The notes under the pieces were generated by a model. That model saw only the letters and a program-made list of their open reading frames with translations, searched no databases and had not been told where the DNA came from. Of a DNA stretch of 32,924 bases, positions 16,010 through 23,731 are shown in pieces. Every line of letters starts with the position of its first letter. Position 1 is the stretch's first letter. The translations under genes and the position numbers were made by a program. This DNA comes from Chloroflexota bacterium (GTDB taxonomy: Bacteria > Chloroflexota > Anaerolineae > Anaerolineales > Anaerolineaceae). The DNA lies in NCBI GenBank assembly GCA_009773005.1, contig WOUT01000027.1:1-32924 (forward strand). Reading direction: 5' to 3'.

Positions 16010-16083
16010 AAGATACCTCTAAACTTCTTCAAGATATGATAGAAGCGATTGCTTCGACGACTAATTCAACCTGTAATGCGTGA
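16006..16083 (+). pseudogene. Truncated HEPN-domain gene, 5' stub only
   Basis: The 25-codon frame begins MKDTSKLLQDMIEAIAS, as HEPN toxins often do, and overlaps the MNT stop codon in the usual ATGA arrangement. From about 16060 the frame runs antisense into the 3' end of mgtC and ends at 16083. The RNase motif (R-x4-6-H) and the rest of the four-helix bundle, normally about 80-110 more residues, are absent. GATTGCTTCGAC at the break (16047-16058) matches the repeat at 5804-5815 exactly. The HEPN reading is an inference from gene order and a short N-terminus. Confidence 0.6.
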
Positions 16084-16729
16084 CCCCGGCGATGGACTTG
16101 ATGCCATCGCGCATATCCACCATGGGGTCGTCCTCGATTGTTTTTACCACCATTGCCACAGTTAGCGCGTCTTGCGGGATGTCTGACTCAACGCTGACGG
16201 AGAGAACCTTCTTCTTCAAGCCTTTATACATGGCGAGCAAATCTTCCACAAGGTTGGGGTTGCTGCACGCGGTCACGGTGACTGTGATGGTCTCGTATGC
16301 GCGGATGAGCTTTTTCTCCAGCACATTGAGCAGCACCAGAATGATGAGCAGCATGCCAGTGGTGGCCATGCCGGCGAAGTAATGTCCGGCGCCAACCGCC
16401 AGACCCACGATGGCTATCGTCCACAAAGAAGTGGCTGTGGTGAGACCCTTGACACTGGTGCCGTAACGCAAAATGGCGCCCGCGCCCAGGAAACCGATGC
16501 CAGAAATGACCTGAGCTGCCAGCCGACCGGGGTCTCCATTGGGCACCATGGGCTGGAACTGCATGGCAATGTTGATCGAAATGGTCATGGCGAGGCATGA
16601 GCCAATAGCCAGAATGGTGTGCGTGCGCAGCCCGGCCGGCTGGTTTTGGCGTTCACGCTCATACCCCACGATCATGCCCAACAGGGCGGCCAAGCCGAGC
16701 CGCAGGACGATCTCGTAATCCGTGATCAT
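16061..16729 (-). CDS. MgtC/SapB-family membrane protein
   Basis: The 222-aa protein has an N-terminal membrane domain with about four helices and the family signatures GMIVGYERERQNQPAGLRTH, and GIGFLGAGAILRYGTSVKGLTTAT. The cytoplasmic C-terminal part (about 145-222: TITVTVTACSNPNLVEDLL ... GVTHYRLN) looks like an ACT-type domain. MgtC proteins are linked to low-Mg2+ survival and modulation of the F-ATPase or Mg2+ handling; the role here is not known. Its ATG overlaps the stop codon of the ThyX-like gene (ATGA), so it is the last gene of the ribF unit. Its stop codon lies within the stub of the truncated HEPN gene. Confidence 0.92.
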   Translation of the reverse strand: MITDYEIVLRLGLAALLGMIVGYERERQNQPAGLRTHTILAIGSCLAMTISINIAMQFQPMVPNGDPGRLAAQVISGIGFLGAGAILRYGTSVKGLTTATSLWTIAIVGLAVGAGHYFAGMATTGMLLIILVLLNVLEKKLIRAYETITVTVTACSNPNLVEDLLAMYKGLKKKVLSVSVESDIPQDALTVAMVVKTIEDDPMVDMRDGIKSIAGVTHYRLN

Positions 16730-18156
16730 ATTTTCCTCATTTCTGTGTAACTGAAGTATTTCTCTATAATAGAAGCGGCGCTTTCATCAGCGCATCGTAC
16801 CAGGTAATGTCCGAAAACGGGTAGCACCTTGCAGAGCTCATCCGCCATGCGCTGCGCCAGCCGTCTGACCGAAAAATGGGCGTTGGGCGCCGAGCGTAAG
16901 CTGATGAAATGGATCAGGCTGCGCAGGTTGCTGGTGATAAGGAAGCGCCGGTTGAAAGCGTTCGGCACAGCGTAAGAAGCCGCAGCGGGGAAGTCCGCTT
17001 TCATCTTTGTGGATAGCTCGGAGGCGCGTTCCATGGCGTATTGAAAGGGCGTTTCCATACCGGCGGCAGTGACGGCTTTGGGGAGGGCGTAGCCCAGGTC
17101 TATGGTGAGCGGCTGGGGGGTGAGGGTCAGCATGCGGTGGCGTTTGACCTCGTAGTAAGCACCCTGGTCGAGCGCAATGTCAAAGGTGAAAGTGGTGTGT
17201 TCCAGTTCGCGCAGCGGCGCGGTGTAACGCTCACGCTCCGCCAGAATGTTTTTCGCGAGGGACCCGCGCTGGTCATCGTTGGCTTGGGTGACCCATTGAT
17301 ACGCTTGCGTGTAGTCAATTTTCTGGAAACGGTAGAGCACAGCCGCCAGCACCCGGCTTTCAGCGTCAGTATCGTAGTGGACGAGATTGCACCAATCCGG
17401 TGAAGAATTGTCATTGGGAATCGTGATTTTGGAGAGAGTGCTTTCCGCATGTTTCAAATAGGCGTTTTCCTGGGCGTACTTCATCAGGGTGGGAACGGAA
17501 CTGACCGCGATCTCTTTTATGGATACTCCCATGCGCTGCACTTCCAGTAAAGGCGAGGAAAGCATCTTGCTGATGGCGTGTTCGAGTGCGCGCGCGTTGA
17601 TGGTCACTCCAACATTGGCCAGCGAGGCAGCCGGCAGCACAAAGCGGCATACGTCAATGGTCATCGAGAGGGTGCGGCGTTTCCAGGCGTTCTCAGTCTC
17701 ATCCGCCAGACGCGGAGTATCCTTCTCGATCGCTTTCTTGACTTCAGGGATCAACTTTTCATAACATCCAAAAAGGGTATTACAGGTGAGTATATAATCT
17801 CCCCTCAAGGGATGGTTGAGCAGTTCATCCGGGGTGAGATACGCCGCGGCGTCCCAGGTCTGGTAGCGGGTGGATTTCTCTGTGTAAGAAGCCAGACGGT
17901 TCGACTCCAGGCACTCCACCGCCAGGCGCGACACATTTTCTACAGCGATGTGCAGAACTGCGTGTTCCGCCACCGAGGAGTGACCATAACCGACCACCCA
18001 TTTTTCATTGAACTCCGAGCTTTTCTGGTCGGTCAGCTCCGCGGCGATCTGGTCAAAGGATTCAGGTGAGCGGGAGGTCTTGGCAAAGGTCACCGCGATG
18101 GTTTCGGGCGGCAGCTTTTGCGGGTCAAGCAGATAGATGCGCGGTTCAGATTTCAT
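16726..18156 (-). CDS. Two-domain ThyX-like protein (FAD-dependent thymidylate synthase family)
   Basis: The 476-aa protein is about twice the length of a normal ThyX and consists of two ThyX-like domains. Domain 1 has GHSSVAEH (58-65), SYTEKSTRY (90-98) and NARALEHAIS (187-196). Domain 2 has KRHR (338-341) and NLRSLIHFISLR (410-421). Canonical ThyX carries RHR-x2-3-S-x-N-E-x-S-x-R in one piece; here domain 1 lacks the RHR (ESNR instead) and domain 2 lacks the Ser/Glu/Ser part. It either makes dTMP from dUMP with a split active site or has a new role. The start at 18156 has GAGAGG upstream and overlaps the ribF end by 11 bp. RibF would supply its FAD. An upstream start at 18204 lacks support. 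Confidence 0.85.
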   Translation of the reverse strand: MKSEPRIYLLDPQKLPPETIAVTFAKTSRSPESFDQIAAELTDQKSSEFNEKWVVGYGHSSVAEHAVLHIAVENVSRLAVECLESNRLASYTEKSTRYQTWDAAAYLTPDELLNHPLRGDYILTCNTLFGCYEKLIPEVKKAIEKDTPRLADETENAWKRRTLSMTIDVCRFVLPAASLANVGVTINARALEHAISKMLSSPLLEVQRMGVSIKEIAVSSVPTLMKYAQENAYLKHAESTLSKITIPNDNSSPDWCNLVHYDTDAESRVLAAVLYRFQKIDYTQAYQWVTQANDDQRGSLAKNILAERERYTAPLRELEHTTFTFDIALDQGAYYEVKRHRMLTLTPQPLTIDLGYALPKAVTAAGMETPFQYAMERASELSTKMKADFPAAASYAVPNAFNRRFLITSNLRSLIHFISLRSAPNAHFSVRRLAQRMADELCKVLPVFGHYLVRCADESAASIIEKYFSYTEMRKI

Positions 18157-19075
18157 TGTCAAAGACCTCTCGTGTTTTGGCGATATCCTTTTGAATTTGA
18201 GCAATCAGTTCCTGCGGGTGGTTGAACTTGATCTCAGGGCGCAAGAAGTCCATAAATTCCAGAGTTAGTTCCTGTCCATACAGATGTTCCTGCATATCCA
18301 GAATATGCGGTTCCACCCGCGGGACGAGCAAGGGGTTTTCAAACGTGGGTCTGACCCCGATGTTGGTGACAGATGAGTAGGCTTTTCCATTGACCAGCGC
18401 GCGGGTGATATAGACGCCGTTGGCAGGGATCAAACGTTCAGGAGGGAGGCTCAGGTTGGCGGTCGGAACGCCCAATTTGCCGCCGCGGTGCTCACCGTGC
18501 ACCACCTTGCCGCTGATGGCGTAAAGCCTGCCCAATTTCTGGCTGGCTTCGCGCACCCGGTTGTGACTCAAATCCGCGCGGATCTGACTGGAGGAGATCA
18601 TCCCTTCATTGGAAATAAACGGTTTCATTCGTTCAATTTCAAAACCAAGTTTTTTTCCTGATTCTTCCAGCAGATGAATACTGCCTGACCTTCCCTTCCC
18701 TAACGCAAAATTGGGTCCTACAAACAGTCGCTGCACATCAAATGTGTCTTTCAATTGCTGCATAAAAACTGCTGCTTCCAGGCCTGCCAGGGCTTGATCA
18801 AAAGTGAGCGTGAGGACTTCATCCACACCCAAGCCTTTGATTAATTCTTCTCTCTCATCCGGGCAGGTCAAGGCGTGGGCGAGCGGAGCCCGGTTGAAAA
18901 AAGTCGCAGGATGCGGCCAAAAAGTGATCACGATTGCCCGGCAACCGGAGTCATGCGCTTTTTGCACCAATTGACCGATCAAGAATTGGTGTCCGAGATG
19001 CACCCCATCAAAAGTACCGATGGTGATGCAGGATCGTTTGAAAGAAAGGGAGTCGATGGAAATCGTGAAGTTCAT
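18146..19075 (-). CDS. ribF: Bifunctional riboflavin kinase / FAD synthetase
   Basis: The 309-aa protein is a full-length RibF. The N-terminal nucleotidyltransferase domain has GTFDGVHLGH (20-29) with the HxGH motif, VGPNFALGKGR (119-129) and ISSSQIR (160-166). The C-terminal riboflavin kinase domain has GGKLGVPTANL (198-208) and the SVTNIGVRPTF stretch. It converts riboflavin to FMN and FAD in the cytoplasm. Its stop codon overlaps the ThyX-like start region, consistent with cofactor supply to a flavoenzyme. A TTGAGC-16-TATAAT promoter ends 6 nt before the ATG, so the mRNA is probably leaderless; no FMN riboswitch could fit in the space before it. Confidence 0.96.
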   Translation of the reverse strand: MNFTISIDSLSFKRSCITIGTFDGVHLGHQFLIGQLVQKAHDSGCRAIVITFWPHPATFFNRAPLAHALTCPDEREELIKGLGVDEVLTLTFDQALAGLEAAVFMQQLKDTFDVQRLFVGPNFALGKGRSGSIHLLEESGKKLGFEIERMKPFISNEGMISSSQIRADLSHNRVREASQKLGRLYAISGKVVHGEHRGGKLGVPTANLSLPPERLIPANGVYITRALVNGKAYSSVTNIGVRPTFENPLLVPRVEPHILDMQEHLYGQELTLEFMDFLRPEIKFNHPQELIAQIQKDIAKTREVFDNEI

Positions 19076-19081
19076 AGCTCT

Positions 19082-19109
19082 ATTATATGAAAAATCGAGA
19101 TTCGCTCAA
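19082..19109 (-). promoter_or_regulatory. Predicted promoter of ribF giving a leaderless mRNA
   Basis: Minus strand: TTGAGC (19109-19104), 16-nt spacer, consensus TATAAT (19087-19082). Six bases then lead to the ribF ATG at 19075, so transcription should start at the start codon. It lies directly after the truB terminator. Confidence 0.65.
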
Positions 19110-19116
19110 GGGAATT

Positions 19117-19150
19117 GAAAAATTCCCCCTCGCTTTTCAGGAGGGGGAAT
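19117..19150 (-). terminator. Rho-independent terminator after truB
   Basis: On the minus strand ATTCCCCCTC (19150-19141) pairs perfectly with GAGGGGGAAT (19131-19122) over a 9-nt loop and is followed by TTTTT. It ends the nusA-truB operon and separates it from ribF. Confidence 0.9.
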
Positions 19151-19155
19151 AGGTT

Positions 19156-20082
19156 TTAGGAGAAGAAGACCTTTTTCGGCTGCCATTCCATGGCGCCATC
19201 TTCCAATAACTCCAGTACCAGCAGCGCAACCAGCTCGCCCTGTTCGCTGACGCCGCAGGCTTTTGGTCCAGCGCCTGGAGCGGCAGGAATGCGGTGACCG
19301 TGGCGGATGGCATCCATCTGTGCCTGATCCAGTTCAACGGCTGGCCAATCCGAGAGCGCTTCAGCCGCGGGGATCAAGTATTGATACCACGAGCCGTCCA
19401 TAAAAGCTTCATTGAGTTTGCGCAGGGGAACAGCGTCGCGCAGAGTAAAGCGACCGTTCTTTGTCCGGCGCAGGCCGGTCAGGGTAGCGCCGCAGCCCAA
19501 CCTGGCGCCCAGGTCATTTGCTAATGACCGTACATACGTGCCAGAGGAGCAATTTACATCAATGACCACTTCGGGGGGAGCCCATTCAAGCAGCTCGAGG
19601 CTATAAACATCAATGATGCGGGGAGCCAGTTCAAATTCTTCGCCGTTGCGAGCCATATCATAGGCTTTTCGTCCTCCGACCTTTACTGCTGAATACGGAG
19701 GCGGCACTTGTTCGATTTGGCCGACGAACTTTTGAAGTTCGGTGTTGAACTGTTCTTCGGTCACATTCACTGGAGTGGATGAAGTGGTTTTTCCGTCTGC
19801 GTCAAAGGTGTCGGTGGTGGTGCCGAGCATGATGACCGCCTGATAGCGTTTATCAGAGGCTGAGACATATTCACTTAACCTGACAGCCGGACCTAACAAA
19901 ACAACCAACACGCCAGAGGCGCGCGGATCGAGTGTGCCAGTGTGTCCGGCACGGCGGATGTTCGTTCCGCGGCGGATGGACTGGACGACGTCGTGAGAAG
20001 TCATCCCCGTGGGTTTGTCAACGACCAAAACCCCGGAAATGGCGTTTTTTATATCAAAATTATCGTTCGAGTCATTACTCAT
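19156..20082 (-). CDS. truB: tRNA pseudouridine-55 synthase TruB
   Basis: The 308-aa protein has the TruB opening GVLVVDKPTGMTSHDVV and the catalytic segment GHTGTLDPRASGVL, with the nucleophilic Asp at residue 52. RYQAVIMLGTTTDTFDADG, QVPPPYSAVKVGGRKAYD and SSGTYVRSLANDLG follow in order. It converts U55 of tRNAs to pseudouridine in the T-loop. GGAGGG precedes the ATG. It is the last gene of the nusA operon, in the common infB-rbfA-...-truB order, and the terminator at 19117-19150 follows it. Confidence 0.97.
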   Translation of the reverse strand: MSNDSNDNFDIKNAISGVLVVDKPTGMTSHDVVQSIRRGTNIRRAGHTGTLDPRASGVLVVLLGPAVRLSEYVSASDKRYQAVIMLGTTTDTFDADGKTTSSTPVNVTEEQFNTELQKFVGQIEQVPPPYSAVKVGGRKAYDMARNGEEFELAPRIIDVYSLELLEWAPPEVVIDVNCSSGTYVRSLANDLGARLGCGATLTGLRRTKNGRFTLRDAVPLRKLNEAFMDGSWYQYLIPAAEALSDWPAVELDQAQMDAIRHGHRIPAAPGAGPKACGVSEQGELVALLVLELLEDGAMEWQPKKVFFS

Positions 20083-20084
20083 TT

Positions 20085-21074
20085 TTACCCTCCATTTTGT
20101 GTACCCTGTGACGATTCAATGGCTACTTCCTCCAATGATCCAAGATATTCGTTGGTAAGTTTTAATATTTTCTCCTGCACTTGCAACATAGTGCCTGAAC
20201 ATTCAACACCTGCGGCTGCGGGGTGGCCGCCACCGCCAAGCGAATGAGCAATTTTTGAGATATCCAATCCAGGGCGGGCTCGCCAACTTACTTTGACCAA
20301 ATCCGGTTTTTGTTCTACAAATAAAACAACAATATCCAGCGGAGCTATGCTCGAGAGGATGTTTATGAGGTCGGCATCATCATTGCCCGGGTAACCTGCG
20401 TTCTTTCGGTCTTCAAGGGTCAATGAGGTCCATACAAGCCCATTTGATTGTTCAAGTTTTTCGAGCGCGTAGCCCCAGTATTTGGCGGCTTCAAATGGAC
20501 GACTGATGAGGGCTTTGTTATAGAGGTGATTGATATTTGCGCCAATATCCATTAAATCGGCAGAAATCCGTAAAGCCTCAGAGTTGGTATTGGAAGTTCT
20601 GAAACCGATTGAATCGCTTAGGATGCCAGTCAGCAGCGCGTTTGCAACTGGCAGATCGATCTTGTACCCTAATTGTGGAATCAGACGTGCAAGGATGGCG
20701 GAAGTTGCCACGGCTTCGGGGATGACCAGATTGATCTCGGCGAAATTCTCATTCGTGATATGATGGTCGATCGAGATATTTACCGGATGACCATCGAGCA
20801 CGCCCCCGGTCCGCAGTAAATCGGAACAATCCAGAACAATATAGAGGTCGCATTCCTCTTCAAACTTGTGTTTGATCGTTTCAAATCCTTGTAAGTGGCG
20901 GAAGGTTTGAGACACACCGTCACGCAGCACCATCTGAACTTGCTTTCCGGCATTTTGCAGCGCAAGACCAAAACCGATGACGGCGCCTATCGCGTCACCA
21001 TCCGGGCGGATGTGCGCGGTAATGCCGATATGGTTAGCATGGTGGATTGACTGGCGAATTTGATCCTGGATCAT
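20085..21074 (-). CDS. nrnA: DHH/DHHA1 phosphoesterase, NrnA-like oligoribonuclease / pAp phosphatase
   Basis: The protein is 329 aa from the ATG at 21074. DHH motifs are HIRPDGDAIGA (from residue 21), the Asp-containing IVLDCSD, and SIDHHITN (DHH at 103-105). The C-terminal DHHA1 domain has GGGGHPAAAG. NrnA-type enzymes degrade nanoRNAs and dephosphorylate 3'-phosphoadenosine 5'-phosphate. The place between rbfA and truB is the usual one for this family. The start four bases after the rbfA stop is preferred over one 33 bp upstream inside rbfA, because the conserved domain starts soon after it. Confidence 0.9.
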   Translation of the reverse strand: MIQDQIRQSIHHANHIGITAHIRPDGDAIGAVIGFGLALQNAGKQVQMVLRDGVSQTFRHLQGFETIKHKFEEECDLYIVLDCSDLLRTGGVLDGHPVNISIDHHITNENFAEINLVIPEAVATSAILARLIPQLGYKIDLPVANALLTGILSDSIGFRTSNTNSEALRISADLMDIGANINHLYNKALISRPFEAAKYWGYALEKLEQSNGLVWTSLTLEDRKNAGYPGNDDADLINILSSIAPLDIVVLFVEQKPDLVKVSWRARPGLDISKIAHSLGGGGHPAAAGVECSGTMLQVQEKILKLTNEYLGSLEEVAIESSQGTQNGG

Positions 21075-21078
21075 AGGT

Positions 21079-21447
21079 TTACTTATTGCGTTTCTTGTCT
21101 TCATCATGAATTGATGCGATCAACTGCTCAATCCTGTCTGCTTTTTCGGGGGTTACATCCCAATGAAAGCGCAAACGGGGGAAAGAACGAAGTTCAATAC
21201 GGTCTGAAAGTGTCTTTCGGATAAACCCGGTGGCGCTTTCCAATCCCTGTAGAACTTCCTTGGCGCGGGATACCCCTTCTACAGCAGAAACATAAATCTC
21301 GGCGTAAGAGAATTCCCGATCAACACTCACGCCAGTGACCGTGATCCCGCCGACACGATGATCACGGACTTCATTTTTGGCAAACATCATAGCCAATTCC
21401 TGTTGGAACCGGTCATTAATGCGGGATAGCCTCATTGGAGAGGGCAT
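21079..21447 (-). CDS. rbfA: 30S ribosome-binding factor RbfA
   Basis: This 122-aa protein has the usual RbfA length and KH-like fold pattern: MRLSRINDRFQQELAMMF at the N-terminus, ITVTGVSVDREFSYAEIYVS in the middle, and LRSFPRLRFHWDVTPEKADRIEQLI near the end. It binds the 30S subunit and helps mature the 16S rRNA 5' end, mainly in the cold. GGAAGGA lies before the ATG. It follows infB by 29 bp, in the standard order. Confidence 0.95.
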   Translation of the reverse strand: MPSPMRLSRINDRFQQELAMMFAKNEVRDHRVGGITVTGVSVDREFSYAEIYVSAVEGVSRAKEVLQGLESATGFIRKTLSDRIELRSFPRLRFHWDVTPEKADRIEQLIASIHDEDKKRNK

Positions 21448-21476
21448 GAAAAAATCCTTCCTAGCCAGGTGTTCAA

Positions 21477-23261
21477 TTAACTTGTTTTTTCGATAATGTA
21501 ACTTTCGAGTATATCGCCTTCGCTAAGGTCATTATACCCTTTTAAGGAAATTCCGCATTCAAATCCTTGCCGAACTTCTTTCACATCATCTTTCTCATGT
21601 TTTAAAGAGGAGACTTCACCGTCAAAAACCTTCGTTCCGTTTCGCATCACGCGGATGCGGGTATTTCGTCTGACTTCACCTTGTGTGATTCGGCAACCTG
21701 CGATGGTGCCAACCTTGTTGATCTTGAAGATCGCGCGCACCTGGGCTTGCCCGACTGGGATCTCTATGATTTCCGGTTCAAGCATGCCTTTGAGCGCTTT
21801 TTCGATGTCCTCGATCATGCGATAAATGATCTCATATAATCGGATGGACACGCCTTGCTGATCAGCGAGGTTGCGGGCGGCTCCATCAGCGTTGACATTG
21901 AACCCGAGCACAATGGCTTTGGAAGCCGTTGCCAGCATGACGTCACTTTCGCTGATATTTCCCGTTTCAGCGTGAAGGATGTTGATCTTGATCTCGCCTT
22001 GGCTAAGTTCGTTGAGAGAGTTAATGATGGGTTCCAGCGATCCCTGCACGTCTGCCTTGAGGATCAGGGGCAATTCACGAACTTCACCAGCCTGGAATTT
22101 CTCGAATAATTGCTCCAATGTGGCTTTTGCGGAAACAGTCGAATTTTGATTCTTTTCTGTTAAACGCTGCTGGATGATGGCGCGGGCTTCTTTTTCGCTT
22201 GGGACGACCTGAAAGATATCGCCGGCGGGAGGAACATCACCAAACCCAAGAACTTGAACCGGGCTTGATGGAGAAGCGCTTTTTACTTTCTTGCCAGTAT
22301 AATCGAACATCGCCCGGATCTTTCCGTATGTTAAGCCAGCCAACACGGTATCGCCTGCTTGAAGTGTGCCGTTTTGCACAAGCAGGGTCGCAATCACCCC
22401 TTTGGTTTTATCGATCTGGGCTTCGATGACAGTGCCGGTCACTTTTCCATCAGGGTTGGCTTGAATGTCAATGCTGTCGCTAACCAGCAGGATGGCTTCA
22501 AGCAGATCCTCGAGTCCTTTTCTCTGTTTGGCTGAAACGGGCACAACCAGGGTGTTTCCGTCCCACTCGTCCGGCACAAGACCGGCGTCAGCCAACTGAT
22601 GCTTTACATAATCAATATTGGCGTCTGGTTTGTCGACCTTATTAAGAGCCACAATGATGGGAACGCGAGCTGCTTTGGCATGCGCGATGGCTTCTTTGGT
22701 CTGCGGCATTACCCCGTCATCTGCAGCAACAACCAGGATGACAATATCTGCTCCCTGGGCGCCGCGGGCACGCATCGCTGTAAAAGCAGCATGACCCGGA
22801 GTATCAAGAAAAGTTACCAACCGGCCTTTTTGTTCAACCTGATAAGCGCCAATGTGCTGGGTGATTCCACCGGCCTCACCACTGGCAACATTGGTATGCC
22901 TGATCGCGTCCAACAAGGTAGTTTTACCGTGATCTACATGACCAAGAATAGTCACAACAGCAGGGCGTTTTTCAAGTTTCTTTGGATCTTCATCCATGAT
23001 CAAGCGGCGCCAAAGCGGAATCTCGCTCGTATCCTCGGCGACAACATCTTCCGGACCGGCTTCTTGAACGGCTTCGAACCCCAACTCGGATGCCACGATG
23101 GCAGCGGTATCAAAATCAATCTGCTGATTGATATTGGCCATCACACCGTTGGACATCAATATTTTGATAACCTGGATTGGACTGGCTGACATTTTTAATG
23201 CCAGATCGCGAACGGTGAGAACCACCGGAAATTCAATTGTCTTGCTTGTAATCTCGCCCAT
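21477..23261 (-). CDS. infB: Translation initiation factor IF-2, short form
   Basis: The 594-aa protein has an IF2-N-like domain (about 10-65), then the GTPase domain with G1 GHVDHGKTT (107-115), G3 DTPGH (153-157) and G4 NKVD (207-210). Domains II to IV follow, ending with a C-terminal fMet-tRNA-binding domain ([21 protein letters not shown], onward). The usual long, charged N-terminal extension is missing, which makes it shorter than the E. coli (about 890 aa) and B. subtilis (about 716 aa) proteins. GGAGGTG is a strong ribosome binding site. The 115 bp before it (23262-23376) holds only a loose inverted repeat, CTCTGTC/GACAGAG (23294-23329); the ribosomal L7Ae-like gene often found here is absent. 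Confidence 0.97.
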   Translation of the reverse strand: MGEITSKTIEFPVVLTVRDLALKMSASPIQVIKILMSNGVMANINQQIDFDTAAIVASELGFEAVQEAGPEDVVAEDTSEIPLWRRLIMDEDPKKLEKRPAVVTILGHVDHGKTTLLDAIRHTNVASGEAGGITQHIGAYQVEQKGRLVTFLDTPGHAAFTAMRARGAQGADIVILVVAADDGVMPQTKEAIAHAKAARVPIIVALNKVDKPDANIDYVKHQLADAGLVPDEWDGNTLVVPVSAKQRKGLEDLLEAILLVSDSIDIQANPDGKVTGTVIEAQIDKTKGVIATLLVQNGTLQAGDTVLAGLTYGKIRAMFDYTGKKVKSASPSSPVQVLGFGDVPPAGDIFQVVPSEKEARAIIQQRLTEKNQNSTVSAKATLEQLFEKFQAGEVRELPLILKADVQGSLEPIINSLNELSQGEIKINILHAETGNISESDVMLATASKAIVLGFNVNADGAARNLADQQGVSIRLYEIIYRMIEDIEKALKGMLEPEIIEIPVGQAQVRAIFKINKVGTIAGCRITQGEVRRNTRIRVMRNGTKVFDGEVSSLKHEKDDVKEVRQGFECGISLKGYNDLSEGDILESYIIEKTS

Positions 23262-23376
23262 AATGCACCTCCGTAAAATGTGCCCCCTTGGATCTCTGTC
23301 AATTTAATCCTGGATAATTCAAGACAGAGAGTTCTATTGGTACCTCTGAGCAAGTTATGTTCAGGTTAACCGATCA

Positions 23377-23715
23377 TCATGCCGTCCCTTTTTGGTCACT
23401 TTCTGTGGTGCGGCTGCCTTGTGTGGGTTCCCCAGCGGGTAAAGTGGACATGAATTCTGTCAACTTTGCAATATCTCCTGCGGTTAGTTCCACCTTCAAG
23501 GCGTTATTGATCGGGCCTTTGATCGCTTGCTCCCAGCAAGAACGGATATTATGCAGATAGGCACCGCGTCCATCAGCTCTTCCAGTTGGGTCGATCAGAA
23601 TTCCTTGAGGAGTTCGCACGATGCGAATCAATTCTCTTTTTGAGAGAACCATCCGGCACCCAATACAAGTACGCTGAGGTACATGTTTTATCCGTTTTTG
23701 CGCTTTTCTAGCCAC
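23377..23715 (-). CDS. rnpM: YlxR/RnpM family RNA-binding protein
   Basis: The 112-aa protein has the YlxR (DUF448) signatures VPQRTCIGCRMVLSKRELIRIV, a DPTGRADGRGAYLH segment and a Cys in IRSCWEQA. The family fold binds RNA; the B. subtilis member has been reported to modulate RNase P, hence the name RnpM. It appears to start with GTG, 16 bp after the nusA stop. The last 25 residues (PAGEPTQGSRTT...) are a low-complexity tail. The gene sits between nusA and infB, as is usual in many bacteria. Confidence 0.9.
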   Translation of the reverse strand: MARKAQKRIKHVPQRTCIGCRMVLSKRELIRIVRTPQGILIDPTGRADGRGAYLHNIRSCWEQAIKGPINNALKVELTAGDIAKLTEFMSTLPAGEPTQGSRTTESDQKGTA

Positions 23716-23731
23716 CTATCATTCTCACTTT

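Noticed and set aside
18157-18204. Longer ThyX-like frame starting at 18204
   Set aside because: The added residues lie inside ribF, are not ThyX-like, and a good ribosome binding site precedes 18156.
19076-19110. FMN riboswitch upstream of ribF
   Set aside because: Only 34 bp separate ribF from the truB terminator and a promoter fills it; there is no room for the aptamer.
23294-23329. Inverted repeat CTCTGTC/GACAGAG in the infB leader as a terminator or riboswitch
   Set aside because: Arms are 7 bp with a 22-nt loop and no T-tract; too weak to call.
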